From positions 2,242,001 through 2,306,000 of the forward strand of contig JAUCBN010000062.1 of NCBI GenBank assembly GCA_035048815.1: DNA of 64,000 nucleotides. The letters run 5' to 3'. This stretch comes from Abelmoschus esculentus (taxonomy: Eukaryota > Streptophyta > Magnoliopsida > Malvales > Malvaceae). A program made the position numbers and the translations under genes. Of this stretch, positions 22,871-34,726 are shown piece after piece. Below the pieces are notes generated by a model, which was not told where the DNA came from, did not search any database, and worked only from the letters and a program-made list of their open reading frames with translations. Numbering within the stretch: position 1 is the stretch's first letter; the number at the start of each line of letters is the position of its first letter.

Positions 22871-25444
22871 CTCATTGTTTGGTTATAGGGATAGGATGAT
22901 TCTAATGAAAATCATGAATTACCATATTCATAGATGAAATAGAAACAAATTTATCTATAATAAGTTGACCTAATAAAATAATTTTTAATTTGATTTTTGA
23001 CGATATTAATAGAGTAAATTCATTTAAAATAATTGTCATTGTAATAAACATTTACAGTATCATAGTTAAAATAATTGATTGATAAATTAATTATTAGTGA
23101 TTATAAAATAAATAAAGGGTAGGGAATTTGGGATTTGAAATTTTGGTTCAAAATTAGGAAATTTAAAAAATTAAGATTGAGATTTAGATAATTTAGAAAT
23201 TAAGTTTAGAGATTTAGATACTTAGAAATTAAAATTTAATTCGAGAATTAGGGTTTTAATTTTAGAATTAGAGCTCTAATTTAAAAACTAAAATTTTAAT
23301 TTACGAAATTTTAAAAATTAGGATTTGAAGTTGGTTAGGGTTTGAAAATTTAAGAATTAAGATTGAGAATATTTCTGTCGGTGGTTATTTGGGATGTAAA
23401 ATCGAGTCGTCTTGTAAATAATAAATGGATAGATGTGACGAGTGATAACTGACCAATAACGACAATAAACGTCGATAACTCGAAATCAAATAATAAGACA
23501 AAAAATTTATCTTATTGCGCGAATAACGTGAAACTGTGACCAGACTCAAAAGACGATGAGACTGTAGTAGGGAATAGCCGGTTTGATTAAAACAACTTAA
23601 ACTAGAAACCGATCTGAGCTTAGGTCTAACAACGACACTAACGGATGACGATAACGGTGACGACTATAATCGTAAGAAGGAGAAAAATATTTAGAGTTTA
23701 TTTATCTAAGGATTAACTATAATTGATGTGATCTAATTATTTAAAAATTAAGATTAAAAATAGTGTAGAGTAAAAATATGAAAATAGTTTAATTTAAATT
23801 CAAATTTATTTTAAATAATTATTATTTATATGTTTAATCTTTAAGATTTTAGTCTTCTTTTAGTTCAAATTATTAAGGCTTTAAAATCTATAAAAACATA
23901 ATTAGTTATCAACTATAAAAATTATAGAGAAAAATCTATTAATATTAATTAATTATAATCTATCGATATTAATATTAGACTATAAAACTATTGATAACTA
24001 ATGAATTATAAAAAATATTTTTATACTTTTTGATAAATTATTTTTTTATATTGATAAAATTATTTTTTTATAATCTAATTAATATTAGATAGATATAAAA
24101 TATTATTAATTAATAAACTATTTAAAAATTGATTGTAATTATGTTTTATATGTCATTATGCTTGTTCAAATAATCAAATAATTATCGACTATCAATTAAT
24201 TTTTTTTTAATATTTTTATACATTAAACTAATACAATCCATTAATCAAATCATCCAAAATTTCATTCCGTTTGTTTTTTAACTAACGTCGTTAAAAAAAT
24301 TCATCACCTAGTAATAGATTGACATGTGACTTTTATTTTTTTATTTTAAAAATAAAGAAAAAATAAATTAATTTAATTTAAATAATATTAAAAAAATCAA
24401 AAATCATAAAATATTCCTAAAATCTTTTAAATCCTAACCCTTTAAACCAAAATTCATGTCACTACCGTCGTTGATAGCCTTATAAAATCTCGTCATTTTC
24501 TTAGGTCACCGTCGATTTTCTTCAATCATCCATTGTCAATAATTGACAAAAGGGGTTTCAATCAAACGCCGAACAACGAACGTGAAAGGCTTTAGTCATT
24601 CAACATCCGATTGCAATGCCTCTCACTGATTATCGACGATAAATGGATGAGAGAAACGGGTGGTGACTTCAGGCGACGAAGAGATCCGGCGAGACTATCG
24701 ATAACGATAATTGTATCAATTTTGAGATTTTAAAGTTTGAAGTTTTATGGATTCGAGATTCTTTTAGAAAATTTATTTTTTAGATTTTTTTTAAAATTAT
24801 TATTTTCATTTATAAAAATTAAAATAAACACATTAAATTATGATTGGATGTTGAATTTTTTAAACGATATCATCTTAAAACATTAATGAAATAAAATTTT
24901 AGGTACTTATTTTACCTAAAAATAAACATTAGAAACATATCTCAGAAAAATATTTAGTTTGGGTATTTATATATTTTTAAGTTATAAAACTAATTTTTTA
25001 ATGGTATTACCTTCAAACGCTAACGGAATAAAAACTTTAGGCACATATTTCAATTAAAAAAATATATTAGCTACTTATATTAGAAAAATTGTATAATTTG
25101 TATACTTATTTGTGAGTTAAGCCTAATAAAATTAAGGATGCATACGGAAGAAACAACAACTCAAACAAATTCCTCTTGTTAAAAATATAGTTCAATTAGC
25201 TGGTTTAACAAAATTATCATCTTTAATTAATCTTTATTTGTTCTTACTTAACTAATAGAAACATTTAGACATAGTTTAGAGTTACCTACTTTGTCGGTTT
25301 CAAACAAAATAACAAGCAGAAGAGATTCATGGTTTAACACACATTTTATTATCTTTAAGTACTTCAATTAATGTCTAAAAACATATAAAAAAGTTAATTA
25401 ATCATTGTCTCGCATATTGAATAATCCCAGCAGGCGAATAAAAC
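22871..25444. other. AT-rich gene desert upstream of the YUCCA gene
   Basis: 23110-23370 has degenerate 'aaatt(t)agg(g)ttt' repeats reminiscent of decayed interstitial telomere-like DNA. 23390-23680 and 24460-24720 are less AT-rich and contain CG-bearing words but no usable frame. The last few hundred bases should carry the YUCCA promoter. Nothing else is recognised. Confidence 0.4.
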
Positions 25445-26611
25445 ATGGAGGAAACAATGGTTGTTATTGTCGGAGCTGGCCCGGCAGGCTTAGCCACCTC
25501 GGCTTGCCTCAACCGCCTGTCCATCCCCAACATTGTGCTGGAACGAGAGGATTGCTACGCTTCTCTTTGGAAGAAAAGATCCTACGATCGCCTAAAACTT
25601 CACTTGGCTAAGCAATTCTGCCACCTTCCCTACATGGATTTCCCTTCAGATGCACCCACTTATGTGCCTAAAGACGGCTTCATCGACTACTTAGACACTT
25701 ACGTCTCACACTTCAGTATAACCCCGAGATATCTCCGGTCCGTAGAGTCGACGGTTTACGATTCAGATACCGGGAAATGGAGGATAGTGGTCACTAACAT
25801 GACTGCTTCAGACATGACCAAGTCCGAGATGTATATCTCGAAGTTTCTCGTTGTAGCCACCGGGGAAAATAGCCAAGGTTCGATCCCCGAAATCGACGGT
25901 CTAGAGAGCTATGGAGGGGAATGCATCCACTCTAGCCAATACGGAAATGGAATGAAATATATAGGCAAAGATGTATTGGTGGTTGGTTGTGGCAACTCTG
26001 GCATGGAGATTGCCTATGATCTTTGGACTTGGGGTGCCTACACTTCCCTTGTCATACGTAATCCGGTCCATGTGCTGACCAAGGAGATGGTTAAAATGGC
26101 GATGATCATGTTACAATACCTCCCTGTCACAGTTGTGGACACAATCACAATGGCGATTAGTAACTTGAAATACGGTAACCTCTCGAAATACGGTGTTCGA
26201 AGACCGATAGAGGGACCATTCCATCTGAAGCAAATCACCGGACGTTCCCCGGTCATCGATGTTGGAACTATTAGTAAGATCAAAACCGGAGACATCAAAG
26301 TTGTACCTGGTATGAAATACATCGTAGACAAAGAGGTTGTGTTTGCGAATGGCGAGACGAGTCGATTCGATGCCATTGTGTTTGCCACCGGATATAAAAG
26401 TACAGTCCGGAATTGGCTCAAGGGAAGCTACGAGAGTTTTGATGAGAAAGGGATGCCTACAACAGGCTTTCCTGATCACCGGAAAGGGGAGAATGGGATC
26501 TACACTGCAGGATTTTCAAGACGAGGGCTGCTAGGTATTTCCAATGATGCTCAGAATATAGCAAGGGATATCTATATGGTAGCTGAGCCTTTGGGTTATA
26601 GGAGTGTTTGA
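25445..26611 (+). CDS. YUCCA-type flavin monooxygenase (YUC10/11-like)
   Basis: An intact intronless frame of 388 residues, typical of YUC10/YUC11 length. The FAD-binding motif is GAGPAGLA (residues 11-18), the NADPH-binding motif is VVGCGNSGMEIA, and the FMO signature appears as YGGECIHSSQY. FATGYKS near the C-terminus is the conserved ATG motif. YUCCA enzymes convert indole-3-pyruvate to the auxin indole-3-acetic acid using FAD, NADPH and oxygen, normally in the cytosol or at the ER face. Assignment to the YUC10/11 branch rests on length and the short N-terminus, and could be wrong. The start METMVVIVGAGPAG-type context (MEETMVV) places the Rossmann motif at the usual distance. The gene stands alone between two repeat-rich deserts. 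Confidence 0.9.
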   Translation: MEETMVVIVGAGPAGLATSACLNRLSIPNIVLEREDCYASLWKKRSYDRLKLHLAKQFCHLPYMDFPSDAPTYVPKDGFIDYLDTYVSHFSITPRYLRSVESTVYDSDTGKWRIVVTNMTASDMTKSEMYISKFLVVATGENSQGSIPEIDGLESYGGECIHSSQYGNGMKYIGKDVLVVGCGNSGMEIAYDLWTWGAYTSLVIRNPVHVLTKEMVKMAMIMLQYLPVTVVDTITMAISNLKYGNLSKYGVRRPIEGPFHLKQITGRSPVIDVGTISKIKTGDIKVVPGMKYIVDKEVVFANGETSRFDAIVFATGYKSTVRNWLKGSYESFDEKGMPTTGFPDHRKGENGIYTAGFSRRGLLGISNDAQNIARDIYMVAEPLGYRSV

Positions 26612-27890
26612 TGTAATGCATACGGTTTATTGTATTTGTATATGATGAAGTTGGCCCCACATTAAATAGTATCGAGTAAAAATCTCATGTCTTTTTATTA
26701 TGTCTCTTTTCATGTTTTCTATTAAAAAATTTTAAAAAATTAAATTCTAAACCCTAACTCTAATTTTTTACCTTCTAAAGCTAAAACCCTACATCCTAAA
26801 AATAAACCTAACCCTAATTCATTAATCCCTAATCACAACCCCTAACCTTGGAACCCTAAACTCTAAACTCTAAACTCGATAATTTAAAGTGGAGGTATAC
26901 GATCTGCACCCACTAAATATACATGTCGTTGAACTTTTCAGTTTTTTCTAGTGAATTTATATATGTTTTATGAGGGTATAATTTTTAAAAAAATACTTCG
27001 ATATACAAGTTTGTATAAATTATACTTTAATTTTAGGGTTTAAGGGTTTAATACATAAGATGTAAAATTTAAAGTTTATGATTAAAATTTAAGATTTAGG
27101 GTTTAAAATTTAAGTCTTAAGGTACTAGGGTTTGGATTAAATTTTATAGAAAGGTTATATAATTTTTTATTATATCGAAATATAACCCAAATTTTAAACA
27201 ATTAACTAATTCAATAACGTGTCAACTTTAAATTAAAACTTTCACTGTTTATATGTAAAACATTATTAATCATTTAAAAGATTTCAACAATCTTTTCCTA
27301 TGAGGAAAATATTTTGATATACAAATTTGTGTAGACTGTCAATATTAAGATTTAGAAGTTTAGATTTTTGAAGTTTATGATTTTGGGTATATATTATAGG
27401 TTTTAAAATTTAGGGTTTATGCTTAAAATTTAAAGTTTACGGTTTAAGATTTAAAATTTAAGTATTATGATATTAGATTAGAGATTTTAGATTTTATAAT
27501 TTAAATATAAAAATCTATATAAATATTTTTTATATATATAAAAATATGACTTTTTCGTATAATTTCCACATAAAATAAATACCTCATCCATAGACCTGGG
27601 CAAAGCCCAGATGATTTCCCTAATTTGAGTCATCCCTCCCCTATTTTCTTCCATTTATTTGGATAAATTATCAAATTATTTTTAACTAAAATTAAAGCTA
27701 AATTATTTGAATGTGGAAAGTTAAATTTATTAAATTTTTTCAGGTAAAAATTAAATTAATTAAATATATAAATATAAAAAATTAAATATATTATTATACA
27801 AAATATTTTAACTACCACGTCAATCATTATCGAAAGCTAAGGACATGGTGACAATTTTGTAATAAATGTAATAAGACATTAAGCCTTATA
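26612..27890. repeat. AT-rich region with telomere-like degenerate repeats
   Basis: 26735-26880 carries ccctaa and ctaaac words (for example 'ccctaaactctaaactctaa'). 27020-27140 and 27340-27490 carry the opposite orientation ('agatttagggtttaaaattt'). The two orientations could pair as an imperfect hairpin. They may be decayed interstitial telomere-type DNA or arms of an old element. No coding frame is supported. Confidence 0.4.
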
Positions 27891-28400
27891 TAGAGATGGT
27901 GTGGATCGGTCAGATTTTCGGCCCACCTGCACCCGACACGAAAAATCATACCCTTCTCCCGCCACCCGATTCGGTTTTAGGGGAAAAAATTCCAATCCGA
28001 TCTGATTTTTAAGCTTTAAAATCTGAGCTGAATCATTAAAAAAATTAAATTTTAGGGATTTAATAGTAAAAAATAAATTTTAGGAATCTAATTGTAAAAA
28101 AGTAAAATTTTAATAACCTAATTGTAAAAGAAATTAATTTTAATGGCCTAATTGTATAAAATATATATAAAGAGGGATCATTATTGCAAATATCCTTAAA
28201 ATATATATATGAAAAAATTACACTATTAATTCCGGATCGGGTCGGATTTTTTCCACCCTAAACCGGAACCCAACCCAACCCGAGATCACATTTGAAAAAA
28301 ACCCGACCTGACCTAACCCCAAATTTTCTAAAAAAAATACGACCCAATTCGATCAGGTCGGATCGAAACCCGTCGGGTTCGGATTCTGTACCCATCCCTA
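27891..28400. mobile_element. hAT-like miniature element with exact 8-base target duplication
   Basis: A 510-base non-coding element. The left terminus is tagagatggtgtgg, and the right terminus reverse complemented is tagggatgggtaca, an imperfect inverted repeat. Immediately outside, gccttata is present at 27883-27890 and again at 28401-28408 without mismatch. The arms are rich in words such as 'cggatcgggtcgg' and 'ccgacctgacc' in opposite orientations and can pair over about 100 bases. The 8-base duplication points to a hAT transposase acting in trans. Confidence 0.85.
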
Positions 28401-28408
28401 GCCTTATA

Positions 28409-31352
28409 TTAGAGTTTTACCCCTTCGATTTTTAACAAGGACGAATGCAAAACATTATATCATTGAGATAATCTATAAAATTTTAGGAGAGAACTTATAG
28501 AATTTTAGAAAATGAAAATACATTTTCAATAGAAAAATACATTTCTAAATTATATACGAATTTTAAATTTTTAGGAGAGCAAACGTCCTCTTTAGCTTCT
28601 TCCTCGATCCATCATTACCTCTCAATATCTAATCTTAACTTCATATATGTCATAAAAACCCTAACCTTAAATATCTAAAATTTTCTCCTTCAACCATTGA
28701 TTCAATTACCACTAGTCACCAATTTCTTTATCGATTCTTCACGGTAAATATATAAAATACCCCATACTAAAAGTATTAAATTCTAGACTTTAACCTTAAA
28801 TTCTACACTTTACTCTATTTTTTATACTTTAATATTACATTTTAAACGTTAATCTTAATTTTTATTTTTAGCCATATTTAGAAACAAGTAATCTCTTTAT
28901 CATACAATCAGTTGGACAGTCTCAGCTATAGAATTAATGAATCCGGCAAGATTTGATGGGTAGTTTTAGGGAATAGCGAACTTCAAAATAACTAAAAAAT
29001 AATTGTATCAATTTTTATAGAAGTTATAAAAATTTTGATATCAATTTTTATAAAAAAAATATAAAGATTTTAATATATATCAAATTTTTTAAAAAGTTTA
29101 AAAATTTTAATATATACTAAATTTCTTAAAAAATATAAAAAATTTAGTATATATCGACTCTTATATTTTTTTATAAAAAATTCGATATATAAAAAAATAA
29201 AATTATATTAAAATTTATATTTTTATAAGGAATTTAATATAACTTTTTTAATTTTTTTTAAAAATATCCAAGATTCAACGGACAATAATCAAGGAAAAAT
29301 TGTTCAAAACAAGAGTGACGTCACGGATGACGTAGGTAATTTGTTTGTATTCTGTCTAAGTCCCATTTGTCTACAATTTTGGGATAAAATAATAATTTAA
29401 GTCAAAAATTAAAAATTTAAATTAATTAAATCCATTAATTTAAATATTTGATAATTAACGGATTGAGAGTAAACTTTTAATTTTAATAAAAAGTTAATAT
29501 AAACTTTATAAAAATAGTGGTTTTGATATATGAGCTATAAAAATTATTTTTATATTTAATAGTTATAATTTATTTTTAAATAACTTAAATTTATTTTTTA
29601 TTTTAACTTTTCATCTTCACATATTTATATTATGATATTTATAAATTACCCTTTATTTTTACATATTTACTTAAATTTAATAATTAATTAAATTATATTA
29701 AAAATAATTATATAAATAATAAATTAATCAATATACTTAATATATTATATTAAAAATTATTTCTTATAATTCAATTAATATACAAAATGTTGATAACTAA
29801 TAAACTACTCAAATAAGTATCGTATATAATTATATTTTTATATGTTATTTTATTTGTTTAAATAATCATAAACTATCAGTTAATTTATCAAATATTTTTA
29901 TATAATTAATTATTAATTAATATAATCTGCTATTAATTATCCGCTAATCGAACATCACTCCTTCCTTCCTGGATTGTGTGTCCCCAACTGGTTACATATT
30001 CCATGAAATTTTCTGTTTAAATCAAAATTATTATGCTGACGGTCAAAGGTAAAGTTTGAAGATAAAACGAATATATTATTATGATACAAAATTAATTATA
30101 TTATGAGTTTGGAATTATTGATATTTTATACGTCAACTTGATGAAAAAAATATTATATGATTTTGTATTAAATTTATTCTTTTGTTAATCAGGATTTAAT
30201 TCATCAATGTTCATGTTAATATAAAAATATACTTATCTTTTTAAAGATTTCCGAAATTAAATTATAGAAAATAAATATATTATATTATATTATAGGGTTT
30301 GTTTAATGATAGAATTTAATATTATTTATTGAAGAATTATTTAAAATTTTCTAAATATAAAAGATAATAATGAATTATATATTTTTAGAGGTTAAAAATA
30401 ATTTTATTATATAAATATATTTGTTAATATTTTTAAGAGATTTAAATAGTGATATCGTAATAGTATTTGTTGTAAAAAAGGGATTTTGTCTAAAATTATT
30501 ATACAGTCCGTAATGACTATAATAATATTTGTTATGTTTAGCCTTGACTTATAATAGGTGCGTCTTGAGCGTCGACTTAGGGTTACACTTTTACGAGGCT
30601 TAGAAAAATTTAAAATATTTCGAATATGCAAAAGTTTAGTGTGGATAAATGCAAATTTTTATAGTAAATTGAAAAGCTTAGGAAGAAAAAAAGAGAATGA
30701 TTTAGGGTATGTTTGGTAAATAACGATTTGAGTCAAAATTAAAGGTTTGACGAATCAAATATGTTAATTTAAATATTTTGTGAATAATAGATTATGGTAA
30801 AAGCTCTAATTTTAAAAAAAAAACTGTTAATAAGAACTTTTTAATAATCAGAGGCTTTCGCGTAACAATTATAAAAAAATAATAAACATGATATAAAAAT
30901 ATATATAAAAATCTTATATGATTAGAGAAAGTGTTATAAGTAAAAGTACATCTTTACGTAGTAAACACAAACCGATTCCAAGCAAAAAAAGATAATAAAC
31001 AACACAACACACTACAACTTGAAGAAATTATATTATAAGTCATTATCGTATGTCATTTATGAGACCAATCAATCGAAAGTATTTATTTAATTATTTTTTT
31101 TACTTAAGTGAATTTCCAATTGGTAAAAACTGCTTTTAAACTTAATTTGCAGTAAATATTAGTGAAGATTCGCTTAATAAAAAAATGAGTTAGAAAAAAT
31201 AATTAAATTAATACTTTTAATTAATTGGTCCTATAAATAACGTAAACAGAATTACCCATAATATAATTTCTCCTACGACTTATTATTACTAAACCCATCG
31301 GCGTAACTCTTCTTTCGAGCTCCCTGTCACCAAAACTTAAAGCCATGGAAAT
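28409..31352. other. AT-rich gene desert
   Basis: No gene is supported over about 2.9 kb. 28998-29240 is an AT-rich stretch resembling the inverted-repeat element at 6768-6953, with 'attgtatcaatttttataga' and its variants. 29400-29950 and 30050-30650 hold low-complexity sequence. Short frames such as 30407-30631 have no motif. Confidence 0.4.
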
Positions 31353-31853
31353 TAGGGGTGAGTATTCGATCGAATCGAGTCGAGTCAAAAAATTTTGAAT
31401 TATTCGAGTTGACGAGTCATATTTTACTATTCAAACTTTATTTGAAATTTTTTCAGCTCGAGTCGAGTTTAAGAAATTCGAGTCGAGTCGAATCGAGTCG
31501 AGTTTTCGAGTTCCTATAAATATTTAATTGTAATTATTTATCATATTATAGTATGATTTGATTTCAATTTAAATGACTTTTTCTAATCATATAAGATATG
31601 CATATATATATTTTTTTCATATGTAGCAATATTTCTTTATATTTTTATATATCAATTTATATATATCATAAAAATTTGAGAAATTTATCTCAAACTTAAA
31701 AATTAATCCTTTAATTACTAAAAATTTCAAGTTATTTGAATTTCCATTTTACAACTCAAACTTTATTTAAAATTTTTTCGAGTCGAGTCAAAACGAGTTG
31801 AGTATTTTCACTTCGAATCATTCGGTTTTTTCGAGTCGAGTTTTGCTCCCCTA
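31353..31853. mobile_element. hAT-like miniature element upstream of the UGT gene
   Basis: A 501-base element with left end taggggtgagtattcgatcg and right end, reverse complemented, taggggagcaaaactcgact. Flanking 8-mers are atggaaat (31345-31352) and atgaaaat (31854-31861), matching at 7 of 8. The arms carry 'gaatcgagtcgagtc' and its complement, and the middle is AT-rich. It lies about 330 bases upstream of the UGT start codon and may affect its promoter. Confidence 0.75.
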
Positions 31854-32180
31854 ATGAAAATAAAAGATAACAAGAATTACAGAACTGACAGAAGGGAGGA
31901 AGAAGACATACACTAAGACCAAACCACAATTTCAAATGCATATTAAAAGATAGCGACTACCATAATCATGCACGAGAAAACTTTTCATGTTACCCTTTGT
32001 TGCAGATTCAATGCATGTAATATTATTTTTTAATTATAGATTTTTTTAATAAAATGGCTTGACTGTGAACTTTCATCACCTGCAAATCCAGCAATATCTC
32101 TTTCAACACCTACCTGCAACTTTTTTATCTTTAAAAATGTGAAAGATTGGAAAGTTGTGGCCAAAACCTGAGGAAAATCA

Positions 32181-33658
32181 ATGGAGAAGAAACAAGATGA
32201 AGCTCACCATGTCCTGGTTTTACCATTCCCAATTCAAGGTCATATCAACCCAATGCTTCAATTCTCAAAACGCTTAGCCTCAAGAGGATTAAAGGTCACC
32301 CTCATCACCACGTCCAAATCCATGCAGCCAGCTGCATCTTCCATTTACTTCGATTCCATCCCCTTCCAAGAAGGAGAAGCAGCCACTGATATCGATGAAT
32401 ATCTTCGACTTTACGAGTCACTGATCCCGACAAGGCTAGTACAGTTCATCGAGAAGTACCAAATTTGCTCCCAACATCGAGCTAAAGTGTTGGTTTACGA
32501 CTCGGGTATGCCATGGGCGTTGGATGTGGCTAAACGGTTTGGTTTACAAGGAGCTTCGTTCTTCACTCAGTGTTGGGCGGTGAATGCTGTTTTTTATCAT
32601 TTGAAACTAGGGACCCTCAGGGTGCCATCGGAAGAACAGGTCCGGACGAATGCAGTTGTTTCGTTGCCGTCGATGCCGGAGCTAAAGATCAGTGATTTAC
32701 CATCATTTGTGTGTGATAATTCAGGGTCGTATCCATGTTTGTGGAACCTGATCCAAAGCCAGTTCTCAAATTTTCAAGAAGCTGATTGGTCCTTCTGCAA
32801 CACTTACGACAAGCTGGAACACGAGGTTAGCTAAGCTCCATTCAAATTTTACGACGTGTAATAACCGTAATAATATTCGTTATATTTCCGATCACGATGA
32901 AACATAGTGATCGAAAATGTAATAATTTCTTGCAGATAATCAACTGGATGGCAAGCAGATGGCCAATCAAGACCATTGGTCCTACAATTCCATCCATGTA
33001 TTTAGACCAACGATTGAATGACGACACTGATTACGGCCTCCACCTCTTCCAACCCGACACCGACCTCTGCATCAAGTGGCTGAACTCGAAAGAAACACGC
33101 TCGGTTATCTACGTATCATTCGGAAGCATCGCCGGTTTGCCAGAGGAGCAGATGTTTGAACTGTCCATGGGTCTGAAATCAACCAACAGAAACTTCTTGT
33201 GGGTGGTTCGTGAAACCGAGCAGCAGAAGCTTCCAAGCAACTTCATATCAGACACATCAGAGAAAGGGTTAGTAGTTTCATGGAGTCCACAGTTGGATGT
33301 TTTGAATCATGCTGCAGTGGGTTGTTTCATGACTCACTGTGGTTGGAACTCCACGTTGGAGGCGTTGAGCTTGGGTGTTCCCATGATTGCTATGCCTCAG
33401 TGGAGTGATCAACCTACTAATGCCAAGTTTTTGGTTGATGTTTGGGGAGTTGGACTCCAAGTTGGAAAGGATGGGCATGGGATGATCAGGAAGGAGGAGA
33501 TTGAGCGGTGTGTGAGGGAAGTCATGGAAGGAGAGAGAAGCTTTGAGATGAAAAGGAATTCAGAGAAATGGAAGAAATTAGCCAAAGATGCGGTGGAGGA
33601 AGGTGGAAGCTCGGACAAGAATATTCAAGAGTTTGTGGACAAAATTACATGCAATTAG
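32181..33658 (+). CDS. UDP-glycosyltransferase, UGT74-like, two exons
   Basis: Exon 1 is 32181-32825 and exon 2 is 32936-33658, joined CACGAG/GTTAGC to ttgcag/ATAATC in frame, giving 455 residues. The catalytic His is in PIQGHINP (H21) and its partner Asp in VLVYDSGMPW (D107). The 44-residue plant PSPG sugar-donor box runs from residue 331 (WSPQLDVLNHAAVGC) through HCGWNSTLEAL to WSDQ at 374; the final Gln favours UDP-glucose. One intron at this place and the length fit group L, UGT74. Members glucosylate salicylate, jasmonates, auxins and related acids; the substrate here cannot be read. In Arabidopsis UGT74F1/F2 lie near ILK1, and here an ILK gene lies 9 kb away, which supports UGT74. The protein is cytosolic. 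Confidence 0.92.
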
Positions 33659-34726
33659 ATCAATAAAATTACGAGTTTGTTGGTTTGAGTTCAAAAGGAA
33701 TTCTCGCATGGTTGTAGTCTGCGACGTTGGTATCATTAGATGCTTTGACTTTCTCGTGTTTGTTTCGTTGTTTTTCGACCTTTCCTTATGATTACGTTGT
33801 GTTATGTTTACCCTATGTGGGTTCTCAAAAAAAGATCGCTTTTTATTTACTAACGAATAAAACTTGATTCGATTAAAAAAACAAAAATTTTAATTCAATT
33901 CTAGAGAAAAACTAACTCATATAATTTATTATAAAATAAAATTTTGAATAACACAAATGAATATATTAATTCTTAAACTCAAACAAAGTTTTTTAAATTT
34001 TTTTTGATATATATATATTAATACAAAAAATATTAAGAAATATATCAAATAAAAAAAATATGATAATATATATGTATATATCACATAAAATTATTTAAAA
34101 TCAAACTGTACTATAAAATGATAAATTAACTTTATATAAGAACTCGAAAAATCAACTCGAACTCAACTCGAATTTCATAAATTTGAATCATAACGGAAAA
34201 AATCAAATAAGACTTATGTTTTAAAATATATCACTTCAACTCAAATAATTCAATTTTTTTACTCAATTCGATCGAACACTCATGTCGATTTGAATTTTTT
34301 TACTCAATTTGATCGAACACTCACGTTAAGTTGAATGAAATCTCTTTTTATGATATAAAAAAATATCATTACCAAGCAGAACCCATCATCAATTTTAGAT
34401 CATATAAAACCAACATGGTGGCACTCTTCTCTTTTCACCACCAAGTAGGTATAAAATCAGAAAAAAAACAATTTGGTTATTATACCAATACTAAGGCTTC
34501 TATTCATTTTGTGTGTGTTCGAGCATTAATATATGTGCTAACTAACTAGTATTGAACCTATATAAGTTTTACATCTCTTTCATCGAGGGTTTCTTTATAA
34601 AATAAAAGTCAAGAAAAACTGACCTATTTCTCCCATCAAGATTCAAGTCCTCCGTCCATCCAAATGCCTACAGATATATGCATTCCACCAACTGCAATGA
34701 GAACTGGGAACTACACATGGTAATCT
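33659..34726. other. Intergenic region between convergent UGT and LETM1 genes
   Basis: Holds the two 3' flanks. 34140-34330 is a remnant of the GAGCTCGA-type element, with 'ttttttactcaattcgatcg' repeated as 'ttttttactcaatttgatcg' about 48 bases later. The small frames here have no motif. Confidence 0.45.

Noticed and set aside
26700..27500. Interstitial telomere array
   Set aside because: The ccctaaa/tttaggg words are scattered and degenerate with no tandem run of the 7-base unit, so I list it only as telomere-like repeat sequence.
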